Assembly: GCA_015499985.1 (NCBI GenBank)
Contig: JAAAUF010000791.1
Coordinates: 5,962 to 19,598, forward strand
Reading direction: 5' to 3'
DNA length: 13,637 bases
Source: Haplosporangium gracile
Lineage: Eukaryota > Mortierellomycota > Mortierellomycetes > Mortierellales > Mortierellaceae
The notes below the pieces were generated by a model. It was not told the origin of the DNA, ran no database searches, and saw only the letters and a list, made by a program, of their open reading frames with translations. The stretch's first letter is position 1. Every line of letters begins with the position of its first letter. The translations under genes and the position numbers were made by a program. Positions 10,845-13,637 of this stretch are shown one piece after another.

Positions 10845-10999
10845 GTGCCCTTTATGATCCCATAGAATGGTTTGTTGGTAGTTGGGCGTGTGAGTGGGTG
10901 CGAGAAGAAGAAGTGCGAAAAAGGTCAGAGGGCGCGTGCCGTTGAGAGTGGGTTTATTAGAAGGCAGTCACGGTCATTTTTTTTTCTGTTCTATGCTTT
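10845..10999 (-). promoter_or_regulatory. Compact intergenic spacer: J-protein 3' UTR and SZT2 promoter/leader
   Basis: Only 155 bp separate the J-protein stop from the proposed SZT2 ATG. The spacer holds an A-run just past the stop, the AATAAA, then pyrimidine-rich sequence on the coding strand (TTCTTCTTCTCGCACCCACT). I see no clear TATA box. A promoter here must overlap the terminator of the upstream gene. Confidence 0.5.
10953..10958 (-). terminator. Candidate AATAAA polyadenylation signal of the J-protein gene
   Basis: A canonical AATAAA lies about 42 nt past the J-protein stop codon and about 110 nt before the proposed SZT2 start. It is the only such hexamer in this short spacer. No cleavage site can be read from sequence alone. 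Confidence 0.5.
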
Positions 11000-13045
11000 T
11001 TAAGCTTTGCCATAGGTGTCGTAGGCTTTTCGTTTTTTCACTATCGTGGGTTAGCAGAGAACGCGAGTGTTAGTAAGACAGTAGAACAGCGCATAGTTGA
11101 GCTGCGGAAATAAGATACATGCATAAATTATTGTCAGAGACAGTTTGTTCCTCACCATCGCGAAGAACACTATAGGCGGCTGTGATCTCCTGAAACTTTT
11201 TCTTGCCCTTGGCCTTTTCCTCTGGAGTTGAAAATCTGTCCGGATCTAACCAATTGAAGGGCATCAAAAAAGCTATTTAGCTCGAATGGTAAGGCGGTAT
11301 CGATACGCTCAGCAGGAATATAAAAACATCTGCGCAACTTACGCCATTTCATGGCAAGGCCTCTGAAGGCGGACTGGATTTCTTGAACAGAAGCATCCTT
11401 CGCGACACTCAGAGTGGCGTAGTAACCCATGGGATCTCCAGAGGGACCTCTTTGCTCAGAAGACTGAGATGAACGCGATCCATATGAAGATTGCTGCTGG
11501 TATTGTTGATTCTCGCTCCAGTCCTGTCGTCGCTGCTCTTCCTCAAACCTATCATTGAAGTCAGATATTGAGCAACGAGTAAGCGAAACATGTTGGAATT
11601 GGGCTCAATTTACAGCGGATAGACGAGCCTTACCTATCGTATGCCCTTGTCCAGTCTGCGTCCCAAGATGTCGATGATGCTTCCGATTCATGTCCGTCCA
11701 TTTCCCTATACGCGTGTCAAACATGCAATGGTGTTGTTAGATGCCGCGTTTGACCATGAAATGAATAACAGCGAAAACCTTGATGACAAAGCCGTTGTTG
11801 CTGAGTATTACCTTTGACGCCACCAATCCCTGATACGATAGTCCAGAATAGGGTAATAAAGGACTGACCATGCTACAATAAATGTTGGAGCAACCACGCC
11901 CAGCCAGAAACCGCTCGTCATTGTCATACCAAAGCGCGACGTTCCCAGCAGCAAAAGTCCTGTGGCCGCGCAGACTGCAGTCACGGCACTCACGCGTTGC
12001 CAAGAGTAGAACCGCAAGCCTCCGACCAATCCTGCAGTGTCGTGAGCCTGCACAAATGTCCGAAAAGTCCTGTCCAGATGGCGAATCGAGAACACATATA
12101 CGGGCATATATACAGGTGCTAGCACGAGCTGGTTGTACTCAAAGTCCATCGACAGAATCCTGGCGCGATCACACTTGTATGCTTCCACCAGCCATTGTTC
12201 TGCAGTCCGGACTTCGTTCTCCTCGATGGCGGTTTTGATGAATTTGAGGGCAATAGAGGGTTTCATGGTGAAGGGATCCAGTCCACGGTTTCGTAGTCCT
12301 CGCTTTTGGTCCTCCAGATCCGTCGATTCCATGTCCTGTGGGGTAAGGGACTTAGCAGAAAGAACACTGGAGCTGCTCCTGATCTGATTCACAAATCCAC
12401 GTCGATACTTGTATGAAGCATAGACCTGGAGTTCGGGACGTGTGCTTGGATAGGTGTTTGAGAATTCGTGGCGAGTTTGGACCGATCTCCAGGTTGTCTC
12501 CCACGACGATTCGTTCTGCTTGGTGACTTTATTGTAGCGCGTGACAACACGGTCCCATCCAACTAAATAAATGAAAGAAGGAAAGCGGAGATGAATAAAT
12601 AAAGAGTGATTTCGTGCGTGACTTTTTGTGTTTGCAGTTTTTTTTAACTGTCATTGGTGCAACACACGGCTCACCTTGGGCATTGATGATCTTGGATCTG
12701 ACGGATCCACTTGCGACCCAGAAAGGGAGATAGAGAGCCTCGACCTTGTTGACTTGATTGATCTTGGCAGAGAAGAAACTATGACCGTGATAGTTCCCAA
12801 AGGCCTTTAGTCGCCGATTAGAACACATCACTTTGTGTCAATTGTTTTTTTAAGATAAAATAATGCATACAGTTTGCTTACCTCTTCTGCCTGGGCTGCG
12901 TTCATCCTGAAGGGGACAAGCCGCAGTTTCTCTTTGGCAGGGCCTTCTGGCTGACTGCCGCTCTTCTTGTCGTGGTATCCATATCCTGATGACCGACTGC
13001 TGCTTGTGGTGAACCTCCGGGTGGGAACGATCTGTCTTGCGGTGA
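11000..13045 (-). CDS. Membrane-anchored, probably mitochondrial, C-terminal J-domain (DnaJ/Hsp40) protein; first exon unresolved
   Basis: Exons, in transcript order: 13045-12882, 12804-12675, 12562-11812, 11705-11634, 11548-11343, 11245-11156, 11040-11000 (TAA at 11002-11000). They give 484 residues plus a short missing N-terminus. Residues 1-20 are rich in R, S and T without acids (TARQIVPTRRF then TTSSS), like a presequence with an R-2 type cleavage site. The middle has a YLPFW motif (80-84) and a PVYMPVYVF segment (near 248). Two hydrophobic segments lie at about 289-305 and 316-338. An acidic, then Q/S-rich linker (350-412) leads to a J domain at 414-484, with HPD at 442-444 and helix IV ending KRKAYDTYGKA. 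J domains stimulate Hsp70 ATPase; by location the partner would be a mitochondrial Hsp70. I do not recognise the middle region. Yeast Jid1 is a loose analogue (mitochondrial membrane J-protein), not an established orthologue. Confidence 0.87.
11041..11155 (-). other. Last J-protein intron (115 bp) with perfect TACTAAC
   Basis: Donor GTGAGG, acceptor GATAG, phase 1. A perfect TACTAAC lies at 11069-11075. Splicing joins SVLRD to VKKRKAYDTYGKA, which completes the fourth helix of the J domain; this strongly supports the call. Confidence 0.92.
11246..11342 (-). other. J-protein intron splitting the HPD histidine codon (97 bp)
   Basis: Donor GTAAGT, acceptor GTTAG, phase 1. The upstream exon ends ATG-AAA-TGG-C and the downstream exon begins AT-CCG-GAC, so the His codon CAT exists only after splicing. 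GCTAAATAG is the likely branch site. Confidence 0.95.
11549..11633 (-). other. J-protein intron (85 bp)
   Basis: Donor GTAAGG, acceptor GATAG, phase 2, with ATCTGACTTC as likely branch site. The junction reads TRAYDRFEEEQRR, keeping the linker in frame. Confidence 0.85.
11706..11811 (-). other. J-protein intron (106 bp)
   Basis: Donor GTAATA, acceptor TATAG, phase 2, with ATCTAACAAC as likely branch site. It falls just after the second hydrophobic segment; the junction reads DWWRQREMDGHESE. Confidence 0.85.
12563..12674 (-). other. J-protein intron (112 bp)
   Basis: Donor GTGAGC, acceptor TTTAG after a T-rich tract, phase 1. The junction reads SKIINAQVGWDRVV. Confidence 0.87.
12805..12881 (-). 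other. J-protein intron (77 bp)
   Basis: Donor GTAAGC, acceptor AAAG, phase 0, with TCTAATCG as likely branch site. The junction reads NAAQAEEAFGNYHGH. It is the shortest intron in the window. Confidence 0.85.
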
Positions 13046-13637
13046 CTGTTAAAATAAAGTGTGTATGTGATGTGAGTGATTAATCAGGTATTTTTTGCTT
13101 TCTCTGGTTCCAAAAAGGGCACCGTAACTGGCGTCGGCCACTGTCGCTCTCTGATCTCTGTGACTGTGGGCTCAAAGTCAGAAATACCAGCGCGACTCAG
13201 AAGGCGTCTCTTTCGCTGACGCTCGGATTGTTGTTTTAGCGCCCTCGTTCTTTGCTCTTTTTATCGATGCACTCTCTTGTACTAACGTTCCCACCAGCTT
13301 ATTTTCAAGAAGAGGTTCGCGTCGTTGAGTGGCGAGGTGCAGGAGGGATAGTTTACATGAAAGCGATGTCCATTCGAAGACGCCCTTGATGGCCCTTGCG
13401 GTACCACAAAGAGTCATGTAAGTGTGCTTGCGAAACGAATCGACCTTGAAGAGTGGACGGATAGAAGGATGGGGAATGAGAAAAGAGAGAATAAGGTGAA
13501 AAAGACTTTGCCACGGTAGGCCACAGTACATCGGACTACGATGACGTAGCCGAGCACATGTGACCCTACACTATGAACATGTTGACAAGCATGTACATTT
13601 AACTATTTTGCTACTCCTTCCTTGCCTTCTTCATTGT
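13046..13637 (-). promoter_or_regulatory. 5' region of the J-protein gene: first coding exon, leader and promoter, not resolved
   Basis: The acceptor TTTTAACAG ends at 13046, so a coding exon must lie further upstream. No ATG occurs between 13046 and about 13370. The best start is the ATG at 13417, which follows a pyrimidine-rich tract (13441-13500 on the coding strand) typical of fungal leaders. From it, donors in the right phase are G|GTACCG near 13405 and T|GTAAAC near 13355, but both imply a 300-360 bp intron. A small intermediate exon near 13188-13220 (RKRRLLSRA) would give shorter introns. Another ATG at 13531 is in the same frame as 13417. Confidence 0.45.

Noticed and set aside
11808..12392. 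A separate 194-residue membrane protein
   Set aside because: Its apparent start is a GTG inside a longer open exon; splicing at both ends joins it to the presequence-like region and the J domain.
13178..13531. A stand-alone 117-residue protein starting at ATG 13531
   Set aside because: No family features; its 5' part overlaps a pyrimidine-rich leader-like tract. At most its middle supplies the first exon of the J-protein.
1..13637. tRNA, rRNA, CRISPR, transposon ends or a bacterial-type operon
   Set aside because: I saw no cloverleaf with conserved arms, no spaced direct repeats, no transposase-like frame and no terminal inverted repeats; the introns exclude a bacterial origin.

Overview
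This is eukaryotic, almost certainly fungal, DNA. Both genes lie on the minus strand. They are cut by short GT-AG spliceosomal introns of 77-141 bp, several with a TACTAAC-type branch point. Putting the reading frames together across the introns gives two proteins and accounts for nearly the whole window. An early-diverging filamentous fungus (Mucoromycota/Mortierellomycotina type) is my best guess. It rests on compact introns and on the presence of a protein missing from the common yeasts. I cannot fix the genus.

Positions 10844 down to 1: one very large gene in eight visible exons, encoding 3381 residues before it runs off the left edge. It is a homologue of SZT2, the giant scaffold of the KICSTOR complex. 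In animals KICSTOR ties the GATOR1 Rag-GTPase activator to the lysosome, so that TORC1 is shut off when amino acids are scarce. The N-terminal part has a von Willebrand A-like core with a DxSxS motif and a later TDG motif. The middle and C-terminal parts align by eye with several segments of animal SZT2. Fungal-specific insertions are low in complexity: an SPK repeat, a polyglutamine run, acidic serine-rich stretches and RRxS-rich loops. The start proposed here uses an 8-nt first coding exon.

Positions 10845 to 10999: a very short spacer. It must hold the end of the upstream transcript (an AATAAA) and the promoter and leader of the SZT2 gene.

Positions 13045 down to 11000: a J-domain (DnaJ/Hsp40) protein in seven supported exons. 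It has an arginine- and serine-rich N-terminus like a mitochondrial presequence, an unrecognised middle region, two hydrophobic segments, a glutamine/serine-rich linker and a J domain at the very C-terminus. The HPD histidine codon is rebuilt by splicing. Its first coding exon lies somewhere in 13046-13417 and is not resolved.

The two genes are neighbours in tandem, but nothing in the sequence shows that they work together. One would act in nutrient signalling at the vacuole/lysosome, the other probably as an Hsp70 partner in mitochondria. I found no tRNA, rRNA, mobile element or CRISPR array.
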